Source: Actinoplanes couchii
GTDB lineage: Bacteria; Actinomycetota; Actinomycetes; Mycobacteriales; Micromonosporaceae
Direction: 5' to 3'
NCBI RefSeq assembly: GCF_016862075.1
Contig: NZ_BOMG01000052.1
Coordinates: 62,001 to 126,000 of the forward strand
Length of the DNA stretch: 64,000 bases
The notes beneath the pieces were generated by a model, which worked only from the letters and a program-made list of their open reading frames with translations, searched no databases and had not been told where the DNA came from. Positions 33,607 to 42,677 of the stretch are shown here, one piece after another. The position numbers were made by a program, and so were the translations under genes. Every line of letters starts with the position of its first letter. Position 1 is the first letter of the stretch.

Positions 33607-34608
33607 ATGCGCTTCTTCTCCAACGAGGCCAAAGACGAGAGCGACGAGAAAGAGACCACCGGGACCTCGGTGCCGCAGCAGCGGGCCGGATCGCCGTGGC
33701 AGCACCCGGAGCCGGGCACGGCCGCCGCAACGCCGGCCGGCACCGATCCGGACCGGACCGTGGCCTTTGCCGACGGGACGCCCCGGACCGAACCGGTGCA
33801 GGTCAACCCGGCTCCGGACAAGGACGGGGTTGATCTCGCCCTGGAGGACCGGGACGATCCTCATGCGACGCAGCCTCTGCGGACCGGGGCCGGGGAGCCT
33901 CGGCATGCCGCGGACAAGGACGGGATTCCGGACGGGCCGTCCGACACGACCGGCTCCCGGGACCACGATCGCGATCTCGACCACGATCTCGACCTCGACA
34001 AGACCGGCTCTCGGGACCACGACCTCGACAAGACCGGCTCTCGGGACCACGACCTCGACAAGTCCGACACCCGGGATCTCGACCTCGACAAGTCCAGCTC
34101 GGTGGATCTCGACAAGTCCGACTCGCGGGACTTCGACAAGTCCGGTTCTCGGGACTTCGACAAGTCCGACTCCGTCGACTCGTTCGACAACGCTGCGGAC
34201 CAGCCGGGTGACTTCAGCGAGACCTCGAGCAAGTCGGACATTTCTGATTTGTCCGACAAGGAGGGTGACCTCGATCGGCCCGACGCCAAGGCCGACGAGC
34301 CTCTGATTCCGGCGGCTCCCGCGACTCCCGCGTCCGAGTCCACCATCTCCGGACCGGCGCCGTTCTTCCCGTCCTCCGACACCCAGCCGCTGCGGGACCG
34401 GTGGCGGGACGTGCAGCTCCGGTTCGTCGACGACCCGAAGGGCGCGACTTCCGACGCCTCCGGCCTGGTCGACGAGGCGGTCGACAAGCTGGCCAAGGCA
34501 CTGCGTGATCACCGGGGCTCGTTCGCCAAGGGCACCGACGACACCGAGGCGCTGCGGGTCGAGTTCCGCAGCTACCGCGACATCCTGGACCGGCTGCTCG
34601 GCCTCTGA
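33607..34608 (+). CDS. Acidic repeat protein with a C-terminal RFVDDP domain
   Basis: 333 residues. The N-terminal half is disordered and acidic. Residues about 118-195 are built of Asp/Lys/Ser repeats (DLDKTGSRDH, DFDKSGSR); the encoding DNA is a tandem array. The last 85 residues (RWRDVQLRFVDDPKGA, VDEAVDKLAKALRDHR, EFRSYRDILDRLLGL) resemble part of the neighbour at 33022. No signal peptide or membrane helix. The function is unknown; the repeated linker may vary in length between strains. ATG at 33607. Confidence 0.8.
   Translation: MRFFSNEAKDESDEKETTGTSVPQQRAGSPWQHPEPGTAAATPAGTDPDRTVAFADGTPRTEPVQVNPAPDKDGVDLALEDRDDPHATQPLRTGAGEPRHAADKDGIPDGPSDTTGSRDHDRDLDHDLDLDKTGSRDHDLDKTGSRDHDLDKSDTRDLDLDKSSSVDLDKSDSRDFDKSGSRDFDKSDSVDSFDNAADQPGDFSETSSKSDISDLSDKEGDLDRPDAKADEPLIPAAPATPASESTISGPAPFFPSSDTQPLRDRWRDVQLRFVDDPKGATSDASGLVDEAVDKLAKALRDHRGSFAKGTDDTEALRVEFRSYRDILDRLLGL
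33991..34182 (+). repeat. In-frame tandem repeats (4 x 30 bp then 3 x 24 bp)
   Basis: Units at 33991-34020 and 34021-34050 are identical (GACCTCGACAAGACCGGCTC start each), the next two 30-base units diverge, and three 24-base units starting GACAAGTCC follow at 34111, 34135 and 34159. All preserve the frame, so copy-number changes would only change linker length. Confidence 0.9.
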
Positions 34609-34623
34609 CCGGTCACCCGAAAC

Positions 34624-34687
34624 GTCTCCGATCGGTCGTACAAAAAATCTCTGACCGGTCGCACGGTTCGTCTCTGATGGGTCGCAC
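34624..34687 (+). repeat. Three degenerate 18-bp repeats with a 23-bp period
   Basis: GTCTCCGATCGGTCGTAC, ATCTCTGACCGGTCGCAC and GTCTCTGATGGGTCGCAC lie at 34624, 34647 and 34670, between the stop at 34608 and the terminator at 34695. Further short repeats (CCTCACCGCGCTTCG) run from about 34727 into the end of the next gene. They may be a remnant of duplicated coding DNA. Confidence 0.55.
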
Positions 34688-34694
34688 GGAACGC

Positions 34695-34720
34695 GAAAGG
34701 GGAGCCTCGGCTCCCCTTTC
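34695..34720. terminator. Terminator
   Basis: An 11-bp perfect stem GAAAGGGGAGC/GCTCCCCTTTC with tetraloop CTCG. It follows the 33022-34608 operon and ends in CTTTC. It may also serve the convergent gene at 34808. Confidence 0.8.
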
Positions 34721-34807
34721 TCATTGCCTCACCGCACTTCGTCTTTCGCGCCGGGGGGCCTCACCGCGCTTCGCCTCACCGCGCTTCGCCTTCCGCGCCG
34801 GTGGGCC

Positions 34808-35284
34808 TTACTGCGCTTCGATCTGGGCCGGTGGCGGGCTCGGTGAGAGATCGGGCTCCGGGCCGCCGGTGCTCGCCGACGGGCTGGGGCTGCCGGAGGT
34901 GGAGGCCGACGGCGACGGGTCGCCTGCGGACGGTTCGACCGAAAGGGACGGTTCGATCCGCGGCGGGGTCGACGGAATCGTCACCACCGGCACCGGAATG
35001 GCGGTGGCCGAGGTCGCCGGAGACGGTCGCGACGAGGCGGAGGGAGAGATCGAGGGACTGCGCGGTACGTACGTGTAGGTCGGGAACGATTCGTCGTCGT
35101 CGGTCATGTCTCCGGCGCCGGAGCCACCGAAGTCCATGTCCACACCGGGGAACTGTTCATCGACCGGGGCGGGCCGCTGCCCGGGGCCGAGATCGGCGTG
35201 ACCGAGCTGTGCGCCGAGCCAGAGCGCGGGGCCGACGCCGACCGCCACCATCGCCCCGAAGAGTGCCAGTGGACCTCGTTCCAT
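34808..35284 (-). CDS. Ser/Pro-rich single-pass secreted or anchored protein
   Basis: 158 residues: an N-terminal hydrophobic segment (PLALFGAMVAVGVGPALWLG), then a hydrophilic region with an acidic patch (GDMTDDDESFPTY) and a long Ser/Pro/Thr-rich tail to the C-terminus, as in wall-spanning stalks. No enzymatic motif is seen. The ATG at 35284 follows GGAGGG with six to seven-base spacing. I do not recognise the family. Confidence 0.7.
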   Translation of the reverse strand: MERGPLALFGAMVAVGVGPALWLGAQLGHADLGPGQRPAPVDEQFPGVDMDFGGSGAGDMTDDDESFPTYTYVPRSPSISPSASSRPSPATSATAIPVPVVTIPSTPPRIEPSLSVEPSAGDPSPSASTSGSPSPSASTGGPEPDLSPSPPPAQIEAQ

Positions 35285-35516
35285 TTCGGTCCCTCCCCGC
35301 TTCCGAGACGATCGTCGCTCTTCACCCGGGACGTCTGCTACCCATTCCCGATGTGGCTGAAGCGAACAATCACTGAGGTTATTGTGACCCAAAGTGACGT
35401 AGCGGTTGCGGATTCGTCGGACTGTCGACTGGTGTCACTTTCGGGTACGTGAATGCACCCTTGACAGGTTCAGCCCGTCACCACATCGATTCGATGGGAA
35501 CCGTTCCGGGGCCCGA

Positions 35517-38500
35517 TCAGCGGGTTCCGGCCAGAAAATTGACCGTCTCGTCCCAGGCGGCCCACCCGCCGGGCAACTCATCGGCGTCGAGCGCGGGCCG
35601 CAGCGTCAGATTCCCGCCACCCCGGAGCCCCAGCACCCACCCCTTACGCATCCCCGGCAGAGCGGTGACCCCGGAGACGTCCCCGAACGGCACGAACCGC
35701 CCCCCACCTGGCAACACCGAGGCCACAGTGGACGCCGCACCCGACGAGGCCGGAGCCGACCCTCCAGCGGCCTCCGCACCTCCGGCATCACTGAAGAACG
35801 ACCCGGGCGTATCCGAGGAAGCCTCTGCCCTGCCCGAAGGGAATCCCCCGGATGCTCCGGTGGAGGAACCGGACGCGTCTCCAGAAGCGCCTGCCGTACC
35901 TGCGGAGGTACCAGACGCACCTACCACCGTGCCCGCAGGGAAACCGGACGCGCCTCCAGAGGCGCCTACCGCGCCGACCGAGGGTGCGGACTCGGCGGCA
36001 GAAGACCCGAGCCCCGCCTCATCCTCACTGGCGGAGGCCGGCGGCTCGGCCTCGGAGTCTTTTCCTTTCCCGTCATCGGCCGCGGGCCGCGCCGCGTGCC
36101 GGCCCGTGGATCCGGCCGGAGCCCGAGCCGGGAGCACGGCTCCGGCGGGCACCCCGTCGGCCGCGATCCGGGTGAGCCGCCGCTTCGCCTCGTGCCCCCG
36201 ATTGCGAGGCAGACCAGGGACCAGGAGCAACCCGAGATCAGTGATCAGTACGTCGGTCCGCTCCCCGTCCGCGGACAGGTTGACCAGCCCACCGAGCACC
36301 TGGGCCCGAGCCGACCCCGGATCAGCCGCCGCCGCGGTGAGATCCACCCCGGCCTCGATCAGATAGGCCCGAACCGCCTCGGTGGTCTCCGGATCGGCGG
36401 CCGCCGAAGCCAGCTCGGCAAGATCCAGATAGCCGCCGTCGACGGCGACCACCTCGGCCGCACCGGTCCAGCTGTGCCGCCAGCGGGCCACCCCGCTACG
36501 CAACGCCGCGAGAGCCAGCATCAGCGCCAGAAGTTCGACGACCCGGGAGGCGGCTTCTTCCGGCGGAGCGTCCGGAAAGACCGCGGCGGCAACCGCACGC
36601 AGCCGCCCGTCCGCGGCAAGGGTGAGCAGATGCCCGGCGTCCGGCACGGTCTCCCCCAGCGACCGGGAGATGGCCGCAAGAGCAGCCTCCCCTTCCCGCT
36701 CCATCTCCGAGGTACGGGCCACACTCAGACACTGATCCCAACTGACCACGCTCCGCCCCCGAGGCGGAAACGCGACGTCCTGAAGAGCCCGCCCCAGCCC
36801 CGGAAGATCCGGAACCAACTCGACAGCCTCCCCCACCCCCGCACCCGCGCCGTTGCCAGCACCGGCACCCTCCGCCGCCGCCGGGCCTGCGGGCAACGGC
36901 TCGTTGTCCACAGGCAATGCCCCTTGGCTTACGGACACCGCACCCTCACTCGCGGACACCGCCCCCAAGCCCCCGGGCCCCACCTGCGCATTCACGGATG
37001 ACGCCGCCGTCGCCCCAGGCATCCCCTGCTCGTTCGAAGGCGCCGCCCCGCTCGCAGACACAGGGTTATCCACAGAGGACGCCTCCGTCTCGTCCGTGAG
37101 GGAGAAAGATGAAGGCACCCCGGGGGCAAGGTTGTCCGACATCGAGGAAGAGGAGGTGGAGCGGCCAGAGGAGGGAATGGCAAACCCGTCGAACGACGGC
37201 GAACCCTCTGCGGCCCCAGCGGACGAGCCAGTCCCGAAAGACGAAGCCGAGCCGGTGCCCGACGCTGCCCCGAAACCGAAATCGGAACCAGCAGCGGCAC
37301 CGGCACCGCCAGCAGCCACGACCCGACCGGTAGCGGTCCTGGCATGGCCCATGAAGATTCCGGTCGGGTCGGTGGCGGCGGCCTCGGCACCGCCGCCACC
37401 GGCGGAAGGAGCGGCGCTGCCGGCGGAAGGAACGCCGCTGCCGGCGGAAGGTTCGGCGCCTCCCGCGGCGGTACCAACTCCCGGCCCGGCAGCGCCGCCG
37501 GGGGCCGCGGCGTGGGCCGCGACGCCGGGGGTGGTGGCGTGGGGCGCGATGCCGGGGGTGGTGGCGTGGGGCGCGATGCCGGGGGTGGTGGCGTGGGGCG
37601 CGGAGGCGCCGGGCGATGTCGGGGTGGGGGTGGCGGAGGCCGGGGCGGCGGGGGTGGATTCGGCTGTGGCCAGGGGGGTCAGGGCTGCGATTCGTTCGGG
37701 CATCGGGGGGTGGGTGTCCCAGGGGCCTGAGGGTTCCGGGTCTCGGGCTCGCAGCATCGTCATCTCGGTGGTTCGGGCTGCCAGCACTCGGAGCAGGCCG
37801 CCGAAGACGTCGTCCGGGACGTAACCGGCCTGCCAGCCGGGGCCCACGTACTCGGCGTGGAACAGTCGCTGCATGCCGGCCAGCGCGGGCAGGTCGCGGA
37901 GGGCGGCCAGGGTCGCGGCGGCTCCGGCGTGGGTGGCGGCGATGCGGTCGGCGGCGAATTCCTGTTCGCGGCTGAACGGGGCGTCGATCCGCCGGTAGAA
38001 GCCGGCGTAGGCGCGCAGTGCCGCGCCGGCCAGGTTCCGCCGCCGGATGCGGGGGACGATCCGGCCGACGGCGACCCGGCCGCGGTAGGCGAGCGGCGCC
38101 CACCGGCTGAGCGCGCGGGAGCCGTGGGCGAGTTCGTGGGTGACGATGGCGCGCAGCCGGTCCGGTTCGAGGGCCTGCAGCAGCGGCAGCCCGAGGTAGA
38201 GGTCGCGGCGGCCGCCGATGATGCCGAGCATCCGGGTGCGTTCGCCGACGGCGGCGGTGGCGTCGGCGACGACGGTCAGGCCGACGGGGGCGGGTACTCC
38301 GGCGGCGGCGGAGGCCGCGTCGACCAGGTTCCACAGGTGCGGGGCCTGGTCGCGGCTCACCGCGACGCCGGCCGGGACACGGTGCCGGGCATGCAGGGCC
38401 CGCCACGTGGCGTAACCGAGTGCGCCGAAGGTGGCGAGGCTGAGCGGCACTCCGATCCGGATGGCGAGTGCCCCGGGAAGCGCTTGGAGCACCACCCAGA

Positions 38501-38597
38501 GCACGAGCAGAACTACGGTCAGTTGCAACCCGACAACTGCCAGGAATCCGGCCAGCGCGATCACCGACCGTGCCGCGGACGGCGCACCCTTGCTCAA
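35517..38597 (-). CDS. M48-type membrane metallopeptidase fused to a repeat linker and an unknown C-terminal domain
   Basis: 1026 residues. Two hydrophobic segments (about 10-65), then an M48/HtpX-like protease domain with zinc motif His154-Glu-Leu-Ala-His158 and downstream Glu213-x-x-Ala-Asp217. From about 320 to 600 the chain is Ala/Ser/Thr/Pro-rich with APHATTPGI repeats. A structured helical region follows (about 600-850; VELVPDLPGLGRALQDV, VVELLALMLALAALRSGVAR), a second low-complexity stretch, and a conserved-looking end (VPFGDVSGVTALPGMRKG). The TTG at 38597 has GGAGGAG upstream; no in-frame ATG or GTG fits better. The function of the C-terminal parts is unknown. Confidence 0.78.
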   Translation of the reverse strand: MSKGAPSAARSVIALAGFLAVVGLQLTVVLLVLWVVLQALPGALAIRIGVPLSLATFGALGYATWRALHARHRVPAGVAVSRDQAPHLWNLVDAASAAAGVPAPVGLTVVADATAAVGERTRMLGIIGGRRDLYLGLPLLQALEPDRLRAIVTHELAHGSRALSRWAPLAYRGRVAVGRIVPRIRRRNLAGAALRAYAGFYRRIDAPFSREQEFAADRIAATHAGAAATLAALRDLPALAGMQRLFHAEYVGPGWQAGYVPDDVFGGLLRVLAARTTEMTMLRARDPEPSGPWDTHPPMPERIAALTPLATAESTPAAPASATPTPTSPGASAPHATTPGIAPHATTPGIAPHATTPGVAAHAAAPGGAAGPGVGTAAGGAEPSAGSGVPSAGSAAPSAGGGGAEAAATDPTGIFMGHARTATGRVVAAGGAGAAAGSDFGFGAASGTGSASSFGTGSSAGAAEGSPSFDGFAIPSSGRSTSSSSMSDNLAPGVPSSFSLTDETEASSVDNPVSASGAAPSNEQGMPGATAASSVNAQVGPGGLGAVSASEGAVSVSQGALPVDNEPLPAGPAAAEGAGAGNGAGAGVGEAVELVPDLPGLGRALQDVAFPPRGRSVVSWDQCLSVARTSEMEREGEAALAAISRSLGETVPDAGHLLTLAADGRLRAVAAAVFPDAPPEEAASRVVELLALMLALAALRSGVARWRHSWTGAAEVVAVDGGYLDLAELASAAADPETTEAVRAYLIEAGVDLTAAAADPGSARAQVLGGLVNLSADGERTDVLITDLGLLLVPGLPRNRGHEAKRRLTRIAADGVPAGAVLPARAPAGSTGRHAARPAADDGKGKDSEAEPPASASEDEAGLGSSAAESAPSVGAVGASGGASGFPAGTVVGASGTSAGTAGASGDASGSSTGASGGFPSGRAEASSDTPGSFFSDAGGAEAAGGSAPASSGAASTVASVLPGGGRFVPFGDVSGVTALPGMRKGWVLGLRGGGNLTLRPALDADELPGGWAAWDETVNFLAGTR
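37504..37611 (-). repeat. 27-bp tandem repeats in the M48-type gene
   Basis: Four 27-base units, the middle two (37531-37557 and 37558-37584) identical, encode the APHATTPGI-type nonapeptide. They are in frame, so length change is tolerated. Confidence 0.85.
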
Positions 38598-38761
38598 GCC
38601 CGCACTCCTCCCCCACCCGCTACCTGCGTGCTGCCGTGTGCGCCATTCGCACGCACCGGCACGAGCACGAAGCGGGCCGCCCACCGCGAACGGACCACCC
38701 AGCGTAGGGCCAAAACGGTGCGTAACCGTTTCGCGCCCGTGCAGGGGGTTATACGAGCAAT

Positions 38762-40204
38762 ATGGCTGACCTCGATCAGACCCTGGCGGTCACTCTCAAG
38801 GGTTACGCATGGTTGCCGGATCTTCGCCGACGGTCGGGCACCGGCCCGGTGCGGACGCGGGTTCTGGGGCAGCCCGCGGTGGGCATCTGCGGTTCGGAGG
38901 CGGCCCGGTTCTTCTACGAGCCGGGTCATCTGGAGCGGCATTCGGCGCTGCCGGGGCTGGTGGTGCGGACGCTGTTCGGGCGGGGCGCGGTGCACACTCT
39001 GGACGGGGCGGCGCACCGGCACCGGAAGGCGCTGTTCACCGCGCTGCTGCTGGACGGCGACGGCGCGGAGCGGCTGGCCGAGTTGGCCGGGCAGGAGTTC
39101 GATGTGGCGGCCGCGCGATGGCGGGGTGGCCCACCGGTGCGCCTGCTGGACGAGTCGGCCCAGGTGATCGCGGCGGCGGTGGCGCGCTGGGTGGGCGTAC
39201 CCGCTGATGATCGTGATGTCGAGGTCCTGGCCCGGGACTGCCTGGCCATGGTCGACGGGTTCGCGACGGTGGGGCCCCGGACCACGCACGCGCTGCTGGC
39301 TCGCGCGAGGCAGGAGAAAAGGCTTTCCACCACAATTGCAGCGGTACGCGATAAAACGGTCAGCACCCCAGCGGCTCATGACCGGACGACACGTGCCGAC
39401 CAGGTCGCCCGGTCTCCGCTGTCGATCGTCGCGAACCACCGGGACGACGGTGAGCTGCTGGATCCGCGGACCGCGGCGGTGGAGTTGCTCAACATCATCC
39501 GGCCGGCGATCGCGGTGGCCTGGTTCGTGGCGTTCGCCGGGCACGCGATGGACATGTGGCCCCGGCACCAGTCCCGGCTGCGCGCGGGTGACGACGAGTA
39601 CGCCCGGGCGTTCGCGCACGAGGTGCGACGGTTCTACCCGTTCGCCCCGTTCCTCGGCGGGCGGGCCACCCGGGATCTGTTCTTCCGGGGTGAGCCGATC
39701 CCGGCGGGCACGCTGGTGCTGTTGGACGTCTACGGGCAGAACCACGATCCGGCACTCTGGCCGGAACCGTACGTCTTCGACCCGGGGCGTTTCGTGGATC
39801 GGGAGATCGGCGAGTTCGACCTGATTCCGCAGGGTGGCGGCGATCCGCGGTCCGGCCACCGCTGCCCGGGCGAGAAGGTGACGGTCGCGTTGCTCGGCAC
39901 GCTGGCGAAGCGGCTGGCCGATCTGGATCACTACCTCCCGCCACAGGACACCACGATCGACCTGTCCCGGATTCCGGCACGCCCCCGGGACGGAATCACG
40001 CTCGTCGTGCCGGAGGACCGCCCGGCAGAAAAAGCCCCGGCGGAAAAAGCCGCGACAGAAGCCCCGGCGGATGAAGCCACGACAGAGAGCGCCCCGGCGG
40101 ATGAAGCCGCGACAGAAAGCGCCCCTGCGGCGAATACCCCGGGAGCCCGCCGGGTGAAGACGGCGCTCAGTGCCAGTCGATCTCCGGCGAGCGGTAGAAG
40201 TTGA
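38762..40204 (+). CDS. CYP152-like cytochrome P450 (fatty-acid peroxygenase type)
   Basis: 480 residues. The I-helix has Arg247-Pro248 (LLNIIRPAIAVAW) in place of the usual acid-alcohol pair; this is the hallmark of CYP152 peroxygenases, which bind the fatty-acid carboxylate and use hydrogen peroxide. ExxR is in EVRRFYPF; the heme Cys368 is in GGGDPRSGHRCPGE. After residue about 418 there is a 60-residue Ala/Glu/Pro repeat tail (APADEATTES-type units), which is unusual. The last 38 bases overlap the convergent GH20 gene. ATG at 38762; weak ribosome site. Confidence 0.88.
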   Translation: MADLDQTLAVTLKGYAWLPDLRRRSGTGPVRTRVLGQPAVGICGSEAARFFYEPGHLERHSALPGLVVRTLFGRGAVHTLDGAAHRHRKALFTALLLDGDGAERLAELAGQEFDVAAARWRGGPPVRLLDESAQVIAAAVARWVGVPADDRDVEVLARDCLAMVDGFATVGPRTTHALLARARQEKRLSTTIAAVRDKTVSTPAAHDRTTRADQVARSPLSIVANHRDDGELLDPRTAAVELLNIIRPAIAVAWFVAFAGHAMDMWPRHQSRLRAGDDEYARAFAHEVRRFYPFAPFLGGRATRDLFFRGEPIPAGTLVLLDVYGQNHDPALWPEPYVFDPGRFVDREIGEFDLIPQGGGDPRSGHRCPGEKVTVALLGTLAKRLADLDHYLPPQDTTIDLSRIPARPRDGITLVVPEDRPAEKAPAEKAATEAPADEATTESAPADEAATESAPAANTPGARRVKTALSASRSPASGRS

Positions 40205-41588
40205 CCCCGGCAGCCGTCCAGACCGGCCCGAAAGCGGCGAGCCGTTCCCGGAACGACTCCCAGTCCCGGCTGTCCCGCGGTGACCAGGCCACCTCGGCGA
40301 CCGCCGGGAGCCGCGGAAACGTCAGGTACCGCACGTCGGCGACGCTGCGCAGGGTCTCCGACCAGAGCGGCGCCTCGACGCCGAGGATCGACTCCTCGCC
40401 CACGCCGGGCAGCCGGTCGGCCGGATCCCATTCGTAGGAGCGCCGCACCCCGACGTGCCCGGCCCAGTCGAGCCCGAGCGTGGTGTCCGCGTCGTACTTC
40501 ATGTCGAGGTAGGTGCGGTCGGCCGGGGAGACGATCACCTTCCGCCCGTCGGCGGCGGCTCGGGCCACCGCGTCGTCGGCGGGTTCGGTCCGCCAGTACT
40601 GCACGACCGCGCCCTTCGGCAGGTCGGCGGCGGCGATCTCGTGCCAGCCGATCACGGTCTTGCCGAGGGCGCCCGGGATCGGCAGCACCCGGGCCAGGAA
40701 CGCCTGGTAGTCGGCGGCGGGTGTGGAGTGGCACTCGTCGCCGCCGATGTGCAGCCAGGGGCCGGGGGTGAGGTCGGCGACGGTCTTCAGCACGGTCTCG
40801 ACGAAGGCGTACGTCTCCTCCTTGGCCGCGACCAGCGAGGAGTAGCCGACCTCGGCGTCGGTGCGGGGCGCGACCGGGGCCCCGTCGGCGGTGAGTTCGG
40901 GGTAGGCGACCTGCACCGCGTTCACGTGTCCGGGCATGTCGATCTCGGGGACGATCGTGACGAACCGCTCGGCGGCGTACGCGACCAGGTCGGCGTACTC
41001 GGCGAGGGTGAGGTGTCCCGGTCCGGCCCCGTCGACGCCGGTGCCCGCGCCGCCGCTGATCTCGGTGAGCCGGGGCCAGCCGGGGATCTCCAGACGCCAG
41101 CCCTGGTCGTCGGTGAGGTGCAGGTGCAGGTGGTTGATCTTGAACTGGACGAGCAGGTCGATGTGCGCCTTGACCTCGTCGGGTGTGAAGAAGTGCCGGG
41201 CCAGGTCGAGCATCGCGCTGCGGTAGGCGTACCGCGGCCGGTCCTCGATGATGCCGCCGGGCAGTTCCGTGCCGAGCTGGCGCAGCGTCTGCACACCCCA
41301 GAAGACGCCCTGCGCGCTGCCGCCGGTCAGGGTCACCGACTCGGCGGTGATCTCCAGACGGTACGCCTCGCTCGCCAGCGCCGGGTCCAGCGCCAGCCGG
41401 ATCGCGCCGTCGTCGGAAAGAGAAAGGCCGTCGTCGGAAAAAGAGAGCCCGAGGTGCGCGGCGACGGCCGACAGTCCCGGCGGAGCGCTCACCGCCGTAC
41501 CGGAAAGGCCGGGAATGATGGTGAATGTCGCGTCCGGGACCGGCCGCACCGAGGCCGGACGCGGGATAACATCGCCGAGTTGTCTCAT
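40167..41588 (-). CDS. GH20 beta-N-acetylhexosaminidase
   Basis: About 473 residues: GH20b-type N-terminal domain (about 1-115) and a catalytic TIM barrel with HLHLTDDQGWRLEIPGWP and the Asp-Glu catalytic pair in WLHIGGDECH. C-terminal FPRLPAVAEVAWSP is conserved. It releases GlcNAc or GalNAc from chitin, wall or glycan fragments. No clear signal peptide, so it is probably cytosolic. The start at 41588 is uncertain (the ATG at 41627 is also in frame). Two GNATs are divergent. Confidence 0.92.
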   Translation of the reverse strand: MRQLGDVIPRPASVRPVPDATFTIIPGLSGTAVSAPPGLSAVAAHLGLSFSDDGLSLSDDGAIRLALDPALASEAYRLEITAESVTLTGGSAQGVFWGVQTLRQLGTELPGGIIEDRPRYAYRSAMLDLARHFFTPDEVKAHIDLLVQFKINHLHLHLTDDQGWRLEIPGWPRLTEISGGAGTGVDGAGPGHLTLAEYADLVAYAAERFVTIVPEIDMPGHVNAVQVAYPELTADGAPVAPRTDAEVGYSSLVAAKEETYAFVETVLKTVADLTPGPWLHIGGDECHSTPAADYQAFLARVLPIPGALGKTVIGWHEIAAADLPKGAVVQYWRTEPADDAVARAAADGRKVIVSPADRTYLDMKYDADTTLGLDWAGHVGVRRSYEWDPADRLPGVGEESILGVEAPLWSETLRSVADVRYLTFPRLPAVAEVAWSPRDSRDWESFRERLAAFGPVWTAAGVNFYRSPEIDWH

Positions 41589-41625
41589 CCGCTCGCTCAC
41601 TCTGAAGAGTCTAAACAGTTTCCTC

Positions 41626-42189
41626 ATGACGATCACCACACGGATTTCCGCAGCCGGTGACGAGCCGGTGCTGCACGATCTGGCCGCCCGGACCTTCGGG
41701 CTGGCCTGCCCGCCCGGCACCGCCCAGGCCGACATCGACGAGTTCATCGCCACCCATCTGTCGGTGGAGCGCTTCGCCTGCTACCTGACCGACCCGGGCC
41801 GGATCCTGCTCACGGTCGCCGACGGCCCGGAGCCGGTGGGTTATGCGATGCTGGTCCGTGGCCCGATCGCGGATCCGGACGTGGCAGCGGTGGTGGACGC
41901 CGCGACGAGCATCGAGTTGAGCAAGTTCTATCTGGCCGCCGAGCGGCACGGCAGCGGCGCGGCCGGTGCGCTGATGACCGCGACGCTGGCCGCCGCCTCC
42001 GGGACCGGCGCGGCGACCTGCTGGCTCGGTGTCAACCAGCAGAACGCGCGGGCGGCGAGGTTCTACGGCCGGCACGGGTTCGAGGTCGTCGGGGTGAAAA
42101 GGTTCCTGGTCGGCTCCGAGTGGCACGACGATCACATCCGGCAGCGCGCCCTATCCTCCCCGCATGGTGCTGGTACGAGCGGCTCGTGA
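41626..42189 (+). CDS. GNAT-family N-acetyltransferase
   Basis: 187 residues. The acetyl-CoA site is the LSKFYLAAERHGSGAAGALM segment (motif A, Q/R-x-x-G-x-G/A like), then NARAARFYGRHGFEVVG (motif B). The substrate is unknown. It overlaps the next GNAT gene by 26 bases. Its ATG lies 37 bases from the GH20 start. Confidence 0.85.
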   Translation: MTITTRISAAGDEPVLHDLAARTFGLACPPGTAQADIDEFIATHLSVERFACYLTDPGRILLTVADGPEPVGYAMLVRGPIADPDVAAVVDAATSIELSKFYLAAERHGSGAAGALMTATLAAASGTGAATCWLGVNQQNARAARFYGRHGFEVVGVKRFLVGSEWHDDHIRQRALSSPHGAGTSGS

Positions 42190-42670
42190 CGAGGACGTCC
42201 CGGCGATCCGTGACATCTGCGTGCAGGGCTATCGCAAGACCTATCCGGGTCTGTTGAGCAGCGAGTTCATCGAGCGGATGCTCGACGGGTTCTACACCGC
42301 CGAGCATGTCGCCAAGCAGATCTCGGCGGCCCCGCCGGGCTGGCTCGGTTACCAGGTGGCCGAAGAGGACGGACGGGTCGTCGGCGCGGCGGGTGGTGGC
42401 GTGATCGCGCCCGGGGCGGGTGAGCTGTTCATGCTCTATCTCGACTTCGGCAGGCGTGGGCGCGGGATCGGCACGCTGCTGCTGGACCGGATCACCGGGC
42501 AGTTGCGGGATCTCGGGGTGGCGCAGATGTGGGTGGCCGCGCTGGACGGCAACGAGCTGGGCATCCCGTTCTACGAGGCGCGCGGTTTCCGGAAGGTGGA
42601 GCGGCGGCGCACCTACGGCTCGACCGAGGTGGACGATGCCTGGTCGTGGCGGTTCTCCCGGCCGATCTGA
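42164..42670 (+). CDS. GNAT-family N-acetyltransferase
   Basis: 168 residues with a clear motif A (LYLDFGRRGRGIGTLLLDRI) and motif B (LGIPFYEARGFRKVERR). Unlike the upstream GNAT it has the full R/Q-x-x-G-x-G/A loop. The pair is co-transcribed by overlap but not closely alike, so it is not a recent duplication. The substrate is unknown. Confidence 0.88.
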   Translation: MVLVRAARDEDVPAIRDICVQGYRKTYPGLLSSEFIERMLDGFYTAEHVAKQISAAPPGWLGYQVAEEDGRVVGAAGGGVIAPGAGELFMLYLDFGRRGRGIGTLLLDRITGQLRDLGVAQMWVAALDGNELGIPFYEARGFRKVERRRTYGSTEVDDAWSWRFSRPI

Positions 42671-42677
42671 GTTTTTG

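Noticed and set aside
37351..37975. Plus-strand Gly/Arg-rich frames opposite the M48-type gene
   Set aside because: Shadows of the low-complexity linker; the minus frame carries the protease motifs and a ribosome site.
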